Source: Christensenellaceae bacterium
GTDB lineage: Bacteria > Bacillota > Clostridia > Christensenellales > Christensenellaceae
Reading direction: 5' to 3'
Length of the DNA: 64,000 bases
Assembly: GCA_017523755.1 (NCBI GenBank)
Contig: JAFWWA010000038.1
Span: 62,001-126,000, forward strand
Positions 48,856 to 58,756 of the stretch are shown here, one piece after another. Positions within the stretch are counted from its first letter, which is position 1. Each line of letters starts with the position of its first letter. The translations under genes were made by a program, and so were the position numbers. A model generated the notes under the pieces. It saw nothing but the letters and a program-made list of their open reading frames with translations. It did not search any database and had not been told where the DNA came from.

Positions 48856-51800
48856 ATGAAAAAGACGAAGACCTTTTTTCTGATATCGGTCATAATATCG
48901 GTCCTTGTTTTCTGCCTTATACCTGTTAAGGCATCGGCCGGGGAAGGTGTATTTGACAATCCTGACTTTTCACAGTGGCAGGGCGAATATCCGGATGAAT
49001 GGAATTTTTACGCTTCGGATTATGATAAGGTATACATATCCCAGACATCGGAAGGTTTTCTTCTTGAAACATATAACAGCTGCGCCTATCTGTATCAGAC
49101 CGTTGAACTTCAGCCGCAGACCTGCTACAGGATCTCCTACAGCGTAATGCTTGAGGATATGGATGATTCCGGAGGCGGGGCTCAGGCTTCATTTATGGAT
49201 CAGATCGCATGCTCTGATATGCTCATCTCTTCCGACGGTGATTACTATGAGGATCATTTTTATGTCAGGACCAATGTTGACAGCTATCAGAAATATGTTT
49301 TCAGGATCGGTCTCGGAGCAGAAGACTATTTCTGCACTGGCAGCGGATATTTTAAGAACCTTCTGATCGAGGTGATGGATGAGATACCTGCTGACGATGT
49401 AGTCTATACTCTTATAGGATCGCTCGGTGAATCTGAAAACTATGATGATTACGATTTTTCCGATTATGAGACTGAAAAGGAAGAGACGGTCGATATCACT
49501 TATAATCATCTGGGAATAGCTCTTTCATGCTCGCTCGTGACACTGTTCCTGCTTTCCATGTTTAACGGAAGACTGTCAGAGAAACTTGGAGGGATCCTTA
49601 AGAACAGAGTTTTTACCGTGATCGTCTTTGCCTGTGCATTCCTAATAAGAATATACTTTGCAGTGACCCAGCAGCCGCATGTCAGCGACTTCAACTGCTT
49701 CAAGGCATGGGCGGTTGATACGGTAGAATACGGAGACGGCTTCTATACATCAGGCATATTTGCGGATTATCCGCCGTCATATATGTATGTGCTGTATGTG
49801 ATAGGAGTGATAAGGAACATATTTGCTCTCGATTATTATTCTGTCGTATTCGAGCTCCTGGTCAAGCTCCCTCCCATACTCGCAGACCTTGGGATCGCAT
49901 GGTTCCTTATTAAAAAATGCGATAAGTATTTCAACCGCGAGACCGGTACTGTTCTTTCATTGTTCGTGCTGTTTTCCCCGGTAATGCTTTTAGACAGCGC
50001 TGTATGGGGACAGATCGATTCCGTCCTTATACTTTTTATAATCCTTTCTCTTGATCTTTTCGACAGAGGAAGGAAGACATGTGCTGCAGCCCTCTATACT
50101 TTCACTTTTCTCATCAAACCCCAGGCGGGCCTTATTGCCCCCGTTATAATAGCCCTGTATATAAGGGATATCGTAAACAAGGAAACGAGAAAAAAGGGCA
50201 TACTTGACCTTTTGACGAGCGCCTTCGCGGTCGTGATCGTTTTCCTTGCCCTTTCGCTTCCGTTCAAGGGAGAGCAGGGGATATTCTATGTAGCTGAAAA
50301 GATAATGAGCACCGTTGGCGAATATCCGTACGGAAGCATCAATGCTTTCAACCTGATAGCGCTTTACGGCGGTATCTGGGTTCCCGATGATACTCAGTTC
50401 CTCATTGTTGATTACAGGACAACAGGTACGATCTTTATAATTCTTGTCGTCATATTCTCGGTTTATCTGGTTTTAAAGGAGAAGGACAGAAAAGGTCTCT
50501 GGCTCGGTTCAGCTTTCATATACTTAGGGATATTCATGCTTGGGCACGGGATGCATGAAAGATATGTGCTGCCTTCCGTGGTCCTGTTCCTGATGGCGGC
50601 AGTGAGATATGATTCAAGAAAATTCGTTTCGGTATCGGCTCTGCTCCAGTCCGTTTCGTTCATCAACGTTTATTACGTCCTTATATACAGAGGCACATGG
50701 ATCCCGGAAGAGATAGTAAAGCCGTTTTCGCTGATATATCTTACAGCGTTCATATTCATGCTTTTCATCACGATAGATCATATCGGTAAGAAGCGAGTAA
50801 AAGACCGAACTCTTCTCATAAATGCTGTTTCTGAGCCTGAAGCCTCTGAGATTCTGGACTCTTCAGAAGTAGCAGGAGAAGAGAAGCGCATAACCAGGAA
50901 GGACGCCATACTGATCGCCCTAATCACCTGCGTCTATGCATTCTTTGCCTACTTCCGACTTGGTTCCCTTGATATCCCGGAGAGAACGGCTCCGATAAGC
51001 GAAGGGCAGTCATATATAATCGAGTTTGAGAACGAAGGTTATATTAAGGAACTGGGATATTATGCCGGTTACTCGGAAGGCGATTTCCTCGTCTACGGAA
51101 GCGTTGACGGGATTGAGTATACCAGTCTTCGCGAAACGGGTATCGTCAACCATGATTACGGAAAGATGTTCACGTGGAGGTTCATCGACGTATATGAGCC
51201 TGTCAGGTTCATAAAGCTGTATGTTTCTCACGGGGATCTTGAATTAAGGGAGATCGTTGCATGGCCGTACGAGGAACAGGATCACGTGATAAAGGCTGTG
51301 AGCGCTTATCTTGCCGATGAGGAAGGAAATCTTACCGATGCGGGCTATATCATAGATGAGCAGGATGAGGCTCTTTATGTGACAGATCCGAGATATGAGA
51401 TGTATTTTGATGAGATATATCATGCCCGCACTGCTTACGAATATCTTGAGAACATCTATCCTTACGAGATAACACATCCGCCGCTCGGGAAGAGCATTAT
51501 AACTCTCGGAATAAGGATGTTCGGCATGAATCCCTTCGGATGGAGATTCATGGGAGCCCTGTTCGGTGTATTCATGCTGCCTCTAATGTATATCTTCATA
51601 AAGAGGATATTCAGGAGGACGAAATGGGCCCTTACCGGAACCGTTCTCATGGCTTCGGGCTTCATGCATTATTCGCTTACAAGGATATCTACGATCGACA
51701 GCTACAGTATTTTCTTCATACTCCTTATGAGCTATTTTATGTATGAATATCTGAATACGAACTATCTGAAAGACGACCTTAAGAAGGTACTGCTGCCGCT

Positions 51801-52641
51801 TGGCGCGTGCGGTATCGCATGGGGGCTCGGGTGCGCGACAAAATGGCTCTGTGCTTATGCCGGTGCCGGCCTTGCGATTGCTTTCTTCTATACGGTTTAT
51901 CTCAGATACAGGGAATCAAGAAGGATCGAGAATGCAGGAAATCCCCATATACGGAAGCTGTTTATAAAACGAACAACCGTAATGATACTGTTCTGCATTG
52001 GCTTTTTCATCATAATACCGCTCGTGATCTACTGCGTTTCATACATTCCGTATTTCAATTCTTCCGAGGATTTCGGAATAAAGGGGATAATCGAAAACCA
52101 GCTCTACATATTCAACTATCATTCTAATTCCGTCGATGAGGCAACACATGCGTTCAACTCGAAGATATGGACATGGCCTTTCGACATAAGACCGGTATTC
52201 TTCTTCATGGCGGATCATTTAGCCGACAGCAGCTTCACATACACGATATCCTGCTTCGGCAATCCTGCAGTGTTATGGTACGGGTTAGCCGCTCTAATGA
52301 TCCTTCTTGGAATAAAGAAGGATAAGAAGGCTGATGTCAGATGGATCGGCTATATATGTCTTATGGGGGCTTCACAGTTCCTTCCCTGGGCCATCATAAA
52401 GAGGGAAGTGTTCATATACCATTATTTCGCGACAATACCGTTCCTTATAATCCTGATACTGTATTCTCTGAGATATATTGAGTACAACCATAAATGGGGG
52501 AGAAACTTTACACGCTGCCTTATCGTGATATCGGTACTTCTGTTCCTCCTTTTCCTGCCGATGACAAACGGTATAATGGTCCCCAAATGGTATTCTGATC
52601 TGTTCAGATGGTTCGACACCTGGCCTTTCTACAACGTATAG
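48856..52641 (+). CDS. Giant two-module GT-C glycosyltransferase with CBM-like and discoidin-like domains
   Basis: A 1261-residue membrane protein. Residues 1-28 are a signal peptide; 30-180 look like a CBM4/9-type jelly roll; a membrane segment follows near 218. Module one (about 250-660) is a polytopic GT-C enzyme with SDFNCF (Asp278), ADYPPSYMYVLY and KPQAGLIAP. Module two (about 690-1261) is PMT/GT39-like with the catalytic pair Asp852-Glu853 in MYFDEIYHARTAYEY and THPPLGKSI. A discoidin/F5-8C-like domain (about 713-805) is inserted after its first membrane helix. Such enzymes move sugars from polyprenyl phosphate to outside acceptors. A flippase gene follows. Two catalytic modules in one chain are unusual. 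Confidence 0.8.
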   Translation: MKKTKTFFLISVIISVLVFCLIPVKASAGEGVFDNPDFSQWQGEYPDEWNFYASDYDKVYISQTSEGFLLETYNSCAYLYQTVELQPQTCYRISYSVMLEDMDDSGGGAQASFMDQIACSDMLISSDGDYYEDHFYVRTNVDSYQKYVFRIGLGAEDYFCTGSGYFKNLLIEVMDEIPADDVVYTLIGSLGESENYDDYDFSDYETEKEETVDITYNHLGIALSCSLVTLFLLSMFNGRLSEKLGGILKNRVFTVIVFACAFLIRIYFAVTQQPHVSDFNCFKAWAVDTVEYGDGFYTSGIFADYPPSYMYVLYVIGVIRNIFALDYYSVVFELLVKLPPILADLGIAWFLIKKCDKYFNRETGTVLSLFVLFSPVMLLDSAVWGQIDSVLILFIILSLDLFDRGRKTCAAALYTFTFLIKPQAGLIAPVIIALYIRDIVNKETRKKGILDLLTSAFAVVIVFLALSLPFKGEQGIFYVAEKIMSTVGEYPYGSINAFNLIALYGGIWVPDDTQFLIVDYRTTGTIFIILVVIFSVYLVLKEKDRKGLWLGSAFIYLGIFMLGHGMHERYVLPSVVLFLMAAVRYDSRKFVSVSALLQSVSFINVYYVLIYRGTWIPEEIVKPFSLIYLTAFIFMLFITIDHIGKKRVKDRTLLINAVSEPEASEILDSSEVAGEEKRITRKDAILIALITCVYAFFAYFRLGSLDIPERTAPISEGQSYIIEFENEGYIKELGYYAGYSEGDFLVYGSVDGIEYTSLRETGIVNHDYGKMFTWRFIDVYEPVRFIKLYVSHGDLELREIVAWPYEEQDHVIKAVSAYLADEEGNLTDAGYIIDEQDEALYVTDPRYEMYFDEIYHARTAYEYLENIYPYEITHPPLGKSIITLGIRMFGMNPFGWRFMGALFGVFMLPLMYIFIKRIFRRTKWALTGTVLMASGFMHYSLTRISTIDSYSIFFILLMSYFMYEYLNTNYLKDDLKKVLLPLGACGIAWGLGCATKWLCAYAGAGLAIAFFYTVYLRYRESRRIENAGNPHIRKLFIKRTTVMILFCIGFFIIIPLVIYCVSYIPYFNSSEDFGIKGIIENQLYIFNYHSNSVDEATHAFNSKIWTWPFDIRPVFFFMADHLADSSFTYTISCFGNPAVLWYGLAALMILLGIKKDKKADVRWIGYICLMGASQFLPWAIIKREVFIYHYFATIPFLIILILYSLRYIEYNHKWGRNFTRCLIVISVLLFLLFLPMTNGIMVPKWYSDLFRWFDTWPFYNV

Positions 52642-52722
52642 ACAGCAGTGGCTTACGGCATTGATTTTTATCTGATTAAAATATAAAATTTAACATAATG
52701 AAGAACAAGGAGTTCTCCTAAA

Positions 52723-54306
52723 TTGGAAAGAGCAGCTAATTCTATCAGAAACATCATATTCGGCATTGGCGGCCAGATACTGAATCTCATCATGAGCTTC
52801 ATTTACCGTACCGTGCTGGTAAGGACCTTGGGGGATGCGTATACAGGAATCGCTGGTTCCTTCACCAACATCCTTATGATCTTTTCGCTTGCTGATCTCG
52901 GTGTAGGAACTGCTATAATATACAATCTTTACAGGCCGATCGCGGAGAATGACGAGATCCATATAAGAAAGCTCATGAACCTGTACAGGCGGGCTTACAA
53001 TATAATCGGTACCGTCATACTTGCCATGGGCTTTGTCGTCATGTTCTTCCTTAAGTCCTTCATCAAAGAGACAGAACATGTCGAAAATCTTTACCTGATC
53101 TTTGCAATCTATGTCATCAATACAGCATCGTCATATTTCCTTGCATATAAAGGCACGCTCATAACGGCTAATCAGAAGAATTATATCGTTACGAGCGTTG
53201 TTTATGTGACCTCGATCATCTGTTATATAGTGCAGATAGTCCTTATAAGGCTGACCAGGAACTATGTGGTGACTATTTCCATACAGACGGCTACCAATAT
53301 GCTCCAGAACGTAATAACGATGAGGATCGCCGACAGGATGTATCCCTTCTTAAAGGCCGATACAGATGAGATGCCTTCAAAAGAAGAGAGAAAAAAGATC
53401 TATTCGGATATGAGAGCCATCGTCTTTTACAGGATAGGCGCGGTAATCACGAACGGTACGGATGACCTCATTATATCTTCAGCGCTTGGTATCCTTATTG
53501 AGGGTATATATGATAACCATCAGCTCCTTCTGACTACGGTAAAGAATCTGCTGCTGCAGTTCTTTAAGGGGATCACCGCCAGTATAGGTAATCTGAACGT
53601 GCTCGAGACAGATGAAAAGAAGTTTGAAGTATATAATATGATCTATTTCGCGAATTTCTGGCTGTTCGGTTTCTGCGCTATATGCTTCTGGACACTATTC
53701 AGGCCATTCATCACTATATGGATCGGCGCAGAAAGAGTGCTTCCGCAGCTTACTATTTTCATAGTCGTTCTGAACTTCTACATCACCGGCATGAGAAATG
53801 TAAATACTACGTTCAGGGAGACGATGGGTATATTCAAGGAAGGCAAATACGTTGCCATAATAGGTGCTGTGATAAACCTTGCGTGTACAATACTTCTTGT
53901 GAACCTGATAGGACTCAACGGTGTATTCCTCGGGACCACGGTCAGTACTTTCGGTTTCCTGTTCTGGCTCGAGCCTCTCATACTTCATAAATACGGTTTC
54001 AAAAGATCTTCAAGGCATTATTTCATAAAATACGCCATATATCTTGCATGCACGCTTGCGGCGGGCTTCGTTACCGGTCTTATCTGCGATCTTATTTTCC
54101 CGGATCCTAAGTTCTTCGCTCTTGTAGGCAGGATACTCATAAGCATGATCGTTCCGAATGCAGTCTTCTTTGCGATATTCGGAAGGACTCAGGAATTTAG
54201 ACAACTGATCGCCCTTGTTTCGGGCGTTATTAAGAATAAACTTTTTAAGAAAAGGGGAGGAGTGACAGTCGATGGACAGGATAAGCAAGATTCGCAGGAT
54301 AATTGA
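52723..54306 (+). CDS. Polysaccharide/lipid-linked oligosaccharide flippase (MATE/Wzx-like)
   Basis: A 527-residue protein with about 12-14 membrane helices. IIFGIGGQILNLIMSFIYRTVLVRTLG at the start and GTAIIYNLYRPIAENDE are typical of the oligosaccharide flippase family. It probably flips a lipid-linked sugar that the preceding transferase uses. The start is TTG 52723 with AAGGAG at 52707-52712; that site lies in a small AGGA/TCCT hairpin. The end overlaps the peptidase gene by 35 bases. Confidence 0.87.
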   Translation: MERAANSIRNIIFGIGGQILNLIMSFIYRTVLVRTLGDAYTGIAGSFTNILMIFSLADLGVGTAIIYNLYRPIAENDEIHIRKLMNLYRRAYNIIGTVILAMGFVVMFFLKSFIKETEHVENLYLIFAIYVINTASSYFLAYKGTLITANQKNYIVTSVVYVTSIICYIVQIVLIRLTRNYVVTISIQTATNMLQNVITMRIADRMYPFLKADTDEMPSKEERKKIYSDMRAIVFYRIGAVITNGTDDLIISSALGILIEGIYDNHQLLLTTVKNLLLQFFKGITASIGNLNVLETDEKKFEVYNMIYFANFWLFGFCAICFWTLFRPFITIWIGAERVLPQLTIFIVVLNFYITGMRNVNTTFRETMGIFKEGKYVAIIGAVINLACTILLVNLIGLNGVFLGTTVSTFGFLFWLEPLILHKYGFKRSSRHYFIKYAIYLACTLAAGFVTGLICDLIFPDPKFFALVGRILISMIVPNAVFFAIFGRTQEFRQLIALVSGVIKNKLFKKRGGVTVDGQDKQDSQDN

Positions 54307-55336
54307 AAACAGATCCCTTGACGCCGTTTATCTTTTAAAAGAGACAAACGTTTCGTGGGCATCCGGTTTCCGCGGCGACAGCTCAGTTGTTATCATCACT
54401 AAGGACAGTCAGTATTTCATAACAGACTCAAGATATACCGAGGAAGCTGAAAAGGAGATAGATCCTTCATACAAGATAATCGAGATCAGACCTGAGATCA
54501 GGGACCAGGTATTAAACGATATCTTTGTCAAGAACGAAATAAAGAATCTTGGTATAGAAGGTTCATATCTGACCGTTAAAGACAAGTCAGAGCTTGACGG
54601 AAAGTACGTTTTCGAGTATTCGTTTATAGATGACGACATAATTAAACTAAGAGCGGTCAAGGACGAAAACGAGATAATCAGTATGAAGAAGGCTGCAAAG
54701 CTTACCGAGGAGTGCTTTTATTATCTGCTTCCAAAGATAAAGGAAGGCGTATCCGAAAATGATATATTTGCTGAGATGTGCTATTTCTTCAATAAAAACG
54801 GTGCTACCGGTTCATTTGAGCCAATAATCGCCGGAGGCCCTAACTCTTCGATGCCTCATGCCAAAGTAACATCAAGAAAGCTTGAAAAGTATGATCTTCT
54901 GACGATGGATTTTGGCTGCAAGATTAATGGATACTGTTCCGATTTTACGAGAACGTTGGCAATATCGGGTATTGAACCTGATATGAAACGAGTGTATAAT
55001 ACTGTAAGGAATGCACAGCGGCTTGCAATGGATTTTCTTAGGCCTGGTGTATCGGGTTTCGATGCTGACAAGATAGCAAGAGATCATATCTACAGCAGCG
55101 GATACGAAGGACTGTTCGGCCATTCATTAGGACACGGAGTCGGTCTCGACATTCATGAATCTCCGAGACTTTCCCGCTTTTCTGATGATATTATGGAAAA
55201 AGATATGGCGGTTACAGTGGAACCGGGCATATATATACCCGGAAAAGGTGGAGTTCGTATTGAGGATACCGTACTGATAACCGAAGACGGCATGGTATCT
55301 CTGTACACTGTTCCGACGGATCTTATTATTTTATAA
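54272..55336 (+). CDS. M24 family aminopeptidase (Xaa-Pro aminopeptidase/prolidase type)
   Basis: A 354-residue creatinase-fold metallopeptidase. The N-terminal domain (about 1-125) carries [20 protein letters not shown]. The catalytic domain keeps the five metal ligands: Asp pair in [19 protein letters not shown], His in [14 protein letters not shown], and Glu in VTVEPGIYI and VRIEDTVLI. It trims N-terminal residues before proline. It is directly upstream of efp, a conserved pairing in Firmicutes, and EF-P serves proline-rich synthesis. Confidence 0.93.
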   Translation: MDRISKIRRIIENRSLDAVYLLKETNVSWASGFRGDSSVVIITKDSQYFITDSRYTEEAEKEIDPSYKIIEIRPEIRDQVLNDIFVKNEIKNLGIEGSYLTVKDKSELDGKYVFEYSFIDDDIIKLRAVKDENEIISMKKAAKLTEECFYYLLPKIKEGVSENDIFAEMCYFFNKNGATGSFEPIIAGGPNSSMPHAKVTSRKLEKYDLLTMDFGCKINGYCSDFTRTLAISGIEPDMKRVYNTVRNAQRLAMDFLRPGVSGFDADKIARDHIYSSGYEGLFGHSLGHGVGLDIHESPRLSRFSDDIMEKDMAVTVEPGIYIPGKGGVRIEDTVLITEDGMVSLYTVPTDLIIL

Positions 55337-55349
55337 CAGGAGGATTTTT

Positions 55350-55907
55350 ATGATTTCTGCCGGTGAATTTAGAAAAGGCTTAACAGTTGAGATTGATGGA
55401 CAGGTCTGGCTGATAGTCGACTTCCAGCATGTTAAACCGGGAAAAGGTGCTGCTTTTGTCAGGACCAAACTTAAAAATGTCATGGCCGGTAACGTTCTTG
55501 AAAGATCGTTCAACCCGACCGAAAAATTCCCGAGAGCTATGATCGAAAGAAAAGAGATGCAGTATCTCTATGAAGATTCCGGGATATATTATTTCATGGA
55601 TAACGAGACATATGAGCAGCTTCCTTTAAACCATGATCAGTGCGAGGACGCTTTAAAGTATGTCAAGGAAGAGATGATGGTTACAGTCATGTCATATAAG
55701 GGCGTTGTGTTCGCAGTTGAGCCCCCGAACTTCGTAAATCTCAAGATCGTTGATACCGAACCTGGATTCAGGGGAGATACAGCAACAGCCGGCAACAAGC
55801 CCGCTACGCTTGAGACAGGCCTTAAGGTCATGGTACCTCTCTTCATCAACAACGGTGAAACGATAAGGATCGACACAAGGACTGATACATATATCGAAAG
55901 AGTCTGA
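55350..55907 (+). CDS. efp: Elongation factor P
   Basis: A 185-residue protein with the KOW-like first domain, modification-site loop [14 protein letters not shown] (Lys32 at the tip), the OB domain [20 protein letters not shown] and the signature [22 protein letters not shown]. It relieves ribosome stalling at polyproline. No EpmA/B genes are visible here; Firmicutes use other or no modification. AGGAGG lies close upstream. Confidence 0.97.
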   Translation: MISAGEFRKGLTVEIDGQVWLIVDFQHVKPGKGAAFVRTKLKNVMAGNVLERSFNPTEKFPRAMIERKEMQYLYEDSGIYYFMDNETYEQLPLNHDQCEDALKYVKEEMMVTVMSYKGVVFAVEPPNFVNLKIVDTEPGFRGDTATAGNKPATLETGLKVMVPLFINNGETIRIDTRTDTYIERV

Positions 55908-55928
55908 TCTCTTAAGATCATATCGTAT

Positions 55929-55966
55929 AAAAAAAAGCTCTGTCCCTTTTCAGGAACAGAGCTTTT
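55929..55966. terminator. Bidirectional terminator between efp and the DUF47 gene
   Basis: The stem AAAAGCTCTGT / ACAGAGCTTTT with an internal CC/GG pair and A/T tracts on both sides serves two convergent genes. Confidence 0.88.
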
Positions 55967-55978
55967 GCTTTTCATTGA

Positions 55979-56605
55979 TCATATATTTTTCATGATGATC
56001 GTTTCTATACATTCCGCTACATTCTCGCATGCGTCACATATGTTCTCAGCTATCTCGAATATCTTGTTCCATTTGATAAGGTCTACGGCTGACAAATCGG
56101 GAGTCGTATACATCTTGTGGAGTATGTTTGTATACAGAGTATCACCAATGCTCTCAACGTTGTTGACCTGAATTATGTGGGCCTTTAAAGTATCGGACTT
56201 TCTGAAATTTCTCAGCTCTTTTATTGCCAGGTCCATATGCCTGCAACATTTTACAAGCAGATCTATGAATTCGATGCAGTCATCGGTCATGTGCTCGATA
56301 TCCATTATGTAAAACTGGTGAAGAAGCTCATCAAGGCCATCCGTAACGTCATCAAGTCTTGCGGAAAGCTCTCTTATGTCCTCTCGCTCGATAGGAGGAA
56401 GAAATTCCTTCATAAGGTGCTCTGTGAGTTCATGCTTGATATTGTCTTCCTTATGTTCAAGCTCATGGATCTCGCTCATATACTCCTGTATCTTTGCGAA
56501 ATCAAATTCCTTAGCGATCTTCTGCAGGATAAGGGAAGACTGGAATGATATCGAGCTCATCTCCTCCATGGTGCTGAAATAATCGTATCTGTTTCCTTTT
56601 GCCAT
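55979..56605 (-). CDS. DUF47/PhoU-like phosphate transport regulator
   Basis: A 208-residue all-helical protein of the DUF47 family. It has FDFAKIQEYMSEIHELEHKEDNIKHELT with the acidic/His metal-binding pattern (ExxxD, EHxxD), PPIEREDIRELSARLDDVTDGLDE and ESIGDTLYTN. These proteins regulate Pit-type transporters. Its start is 18 bases downstream of the pit gene, giving the usual pit-DUF47 unit. Confidence 0.92.
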   Translation of the reverse strand: MAKGNRYDYFSTMEEMSSISFQSSLILQKIAKEFDFAKIQEYMSEIHELEHKEDNIKHELTEHLMKEFLPPIEREDIRELSARLDDVTDGLDELLHQFYIMDIEHMTDDCIEFIDLLVKCCRHMDLAIKELRNFRKSDTLKAHIIQVNNVESIGDTLYTNILHKMYTTPDLSAVDLIKWNKIFEIAENICDACENVAECIETIIMKNI

Positions 56606-56623
56606 AGGTAAATCTCCTGATAT

Positions 56624-57676
56624 TTATAATATCGCCATAAATAATTTGGCAGTAATGTAACCGATAAGTCCGCATCCCGGGAAAGTCAGAAGCCAAGCGG
56701 TGACCATTTCCTTAACAACATTCCAGTTGATAGCGGAAAGCCTCTTTGAAGCACCTACTCCCATTATGGCAGTGGTCTTCATATGTGAAGTCGAAACAGG
56801 TATGCCGAGCACTGAAGTCAATAAGAGGCTCAGAGCTGATGCAAAGTCAGCGCAGAAGCCCTCGTATTTGTCAAGCTTGACCATGCTCATCCCGACGGTC
56901 TTTATGATCTTATAACCACCTATTGATGTTCCGAGTCCCATAAAGAGCGAGCACATTATCATAAGCCAGACGGGAATGGAAAAGTCATTGACTTTTGAGT
57001 ATCCTTTGGACAGGAACATACCTAACATGAAGACACCCATGAATTTCTGGCCGTCCTGTGCACCGTGCATGAATGCCATGCCTGCAGCTCCGCCGATCTG
57101 TGCGTTTTTGAAGAAAGAAAGTGTTTTTCTTCTGTCAACGGATGAGAATATGAATGTTACAACCTTTGTTATGATCCATCCTGAGAAGAATCCCAGGACC
57201 GTAGAAAGTATAAGCCCGTAAATGACTTTTACCCATTCGCTTCCGTTGATACCTCCGAATCCTCCCTGAAGGGCTATGGCTGCTCCTGAAACCCCGGCTA
57301 TAAGCGCGTGGCTCTCACTGGTATTAAGCCCGAAAAGCCATGCGCCGACTGCCCAGATGACGATAGCGGCAAGACCTGCAAGAAGAGCGATGAGCGACTG
57401 CTGCGGATCCCCGCCGAAATCGACCATGTTATATATAGTGAACGCAACGCTGTTGTTTATCCTTGTCATGATGAATGCGCCGAGGAAATTGAAGGCAGCA
57501 GCCATAATGATGGCAAGCTTCGGTGTAAGTGAACGTGTACCGACGCATGTCGCAATGGAATTAGCGGCATCCGTTGAACCATTTACGAAAATGACTGAGA
57601 TCATTATGACCGTGCATATCGCAAAGGGCAGATTGCTTGTTAGTTCGTAAAAGAAATCAGATAGTGTGACCGTCAT
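56624..57676 (-). CDS. pit: Inorganic phosphate transporter, Pit family
   Basis: A 350-residue membrane protein with about ten helices and the two PHO4 repeats. It shows GSTDAANSIATCVGTRSLTP (first GANDxAN-like repeat, here G-S-T-D), GAWLFGLNTSESHALIAG, AFMHGAQDGQKFMGVF, and GIPVSTSHMKTTAIMGVG. It imports metal phosphate using the proton gradient. Start at 57676 was chosen since AGGA is eight bases upstream; ATGs at 57682 and 57685 are too close, and the frame further out is non-conserved. Confidence 0.93.
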   Translation of the reverse strand: MTVTLSDFFYELTSNLPFAICTVIMISVIFVNGSTDAANSIATCVGTRSLTPKLAIIMAAAFNFLGAFIMTRINNSVAFTIYNMVDFGGDPQQSLIALLAGLAAIVIWAVGAWLFGLNTSESHALIAGVSGAAIALQGGFGGINGSEWVKVIYGLILSTVLGFFSGWIITKVVTFIFSSVDRRKTLSFFKNAQIGGAAGMAFMHGAQDGQKFMGVFMLGMFLSKGYSKVNDFSIPVWLMIMCSLFMGLGTSIGGYKIIKTVGMSMVKLDKYEGFCADFASALSLLLTSVLGIPVSTSHMKTTAIMGVGASKRLSAINWNVVKEMVTAWLLTFPGCGLIGYITAKLFMAIL

Positions 57677-57864
57677 ATTCATCATCCTAATCAAATATGC
57701 GCCGACTCTAAAGCCGTACAATATAAGTATATTATTAATTGGGCAAAGTTGCAATTATATAAGCCTGTGCTGTTGAGATATAGTTGCTTTAACGTTTTGC
57801 CGAAGGTAGCGTTATCGTCTTAAAAAATTAATATTGTGTATATAAATTCTTCCATATGTGATGA

Positions 57865-57870
57865 TATAAT
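57865..57870 (+). promoter_or_regulatory. Extended -10 element upstream of cdaA
   Basis: TGATATAAT (TATAAT at 57865-57870) lies 52 bases before the cdaA start. No good -35 box is spaced 17 bases away, which an extended -10 can tolerate. The divergent region 57677-57921 is AT-rich with no gene. Confidence 0.45.
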
Positions 57871-57921
57871 TATTTATGAAGCATAATATTCGGATTTTAA
57901 GCAGGCAATGAGGCTCAGAAC

Positions 57922-58755
57922 GTGGGAGATTTCTTTTCAGTAATTAAAAACAGCATACAGGAGTTCGGTATCCTGGATATTATCGATATACTGCTAGTTT
58001 CGGTACTGATCTACGGCATTTTCGTGCTTGTTAAAGGGACCAGGGCAAGTCAGGTATTAAAAGGCGTTGGTGTCATCATCGTTACTGCATGGATCTGCAA
58101 GACCTTAGGGCTCTCCGCAATGTCATGGCTGCTCAACTATCTTATAACTGCAGGGGCAGCGATAATAGTTATCCTTTTCCAGCCTGAACTTAGAAGAGCT
58201 CTGGAAAGGATAGGTAGAGGGACTAAAATAGATCTTAAAGGCGAAAATGAGTCGGAAGGGGCTGTTCTGGCCGAGATGGTGCAGCAGTCTATCCTTAATA
58301 TGGCAAGAAAAAAAGTAGGAGCTCTGATAGTTTTTGAGAATCAGGTCGGACTTGGTGAAATAATAGAGACAGGCACGAGGGTCGATGCTGAGATATCTTC
58401 AGAGCTGATAGAGAATATATTCTTCGTGAATGCGCCGCTGCATGATGGAGCAATGGTAATAGGTGATAACAGGATCGTTGCTGCAGGGTGTTTTCTCCCT
58501 CTTTCAGACAATAAATCGGTAAGCACAGAGCTTGGGACCAGACACAGGGCAGCTCTCGGAGTTTCCGAGGTATCTGATGCTGTAACGATAGTAGTTTCAG
58601 AGGAGACCGGTTCGATATCCATGACTCAGGACGGAGTCTTAATGAGATATCTTGACGTCAATAAACTCAATGACGTTCTAAAGAAGATCTTCGACGTCAA
58701 GAATGAAGAAAAGCCTTCTTTAATCGAGTCGGTACGCAGAAAGCTGGGATTCTGA
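57922..58755 (+). CDS. cdaA: Diadenylate cyclase CdaA
   Basis: A 277-residue membrane enzyme making c-di-AMP. Three membrane helices (about 15-85) are followed by the DAC domain, with DGAMVIGDNRI (Asp175-Gly-Ala) and GTRHRAALG (RHR motif). The GTG start fits the usual N-terminus VGDFFSVI. The family member CdaA is controlled by CdaR, which is encoded next. c-di-AMP sets potassium and osmolyte balance and cell-wall homeostasis. Confidence 0.96.
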   Translation: MGDFFSVIKNSIQEFGILDIIDILLVSVLIYGIFVLVKGTRASQVLKGVGVIIVTAWICKTLGLSAMSWLLNYLITAGAAIIVILFQPELRRALERIGRGTKIDLKGENESEGAVLAEMVQQSILNMARKKVGALIVFENQVGLGEIIETGTRVDAEISSELIENIFFVNAPLHDGAMVIGDNRIVAAGCFLPLSDNKSVSTELGTRHRAALGVSEVSDAVTIVVSEETGSISMTQDGVLMRYLDVNKLNDVLKKIFDVKNEEKPSLIESVRRKLGF

Positions 58756-58756
58756 T

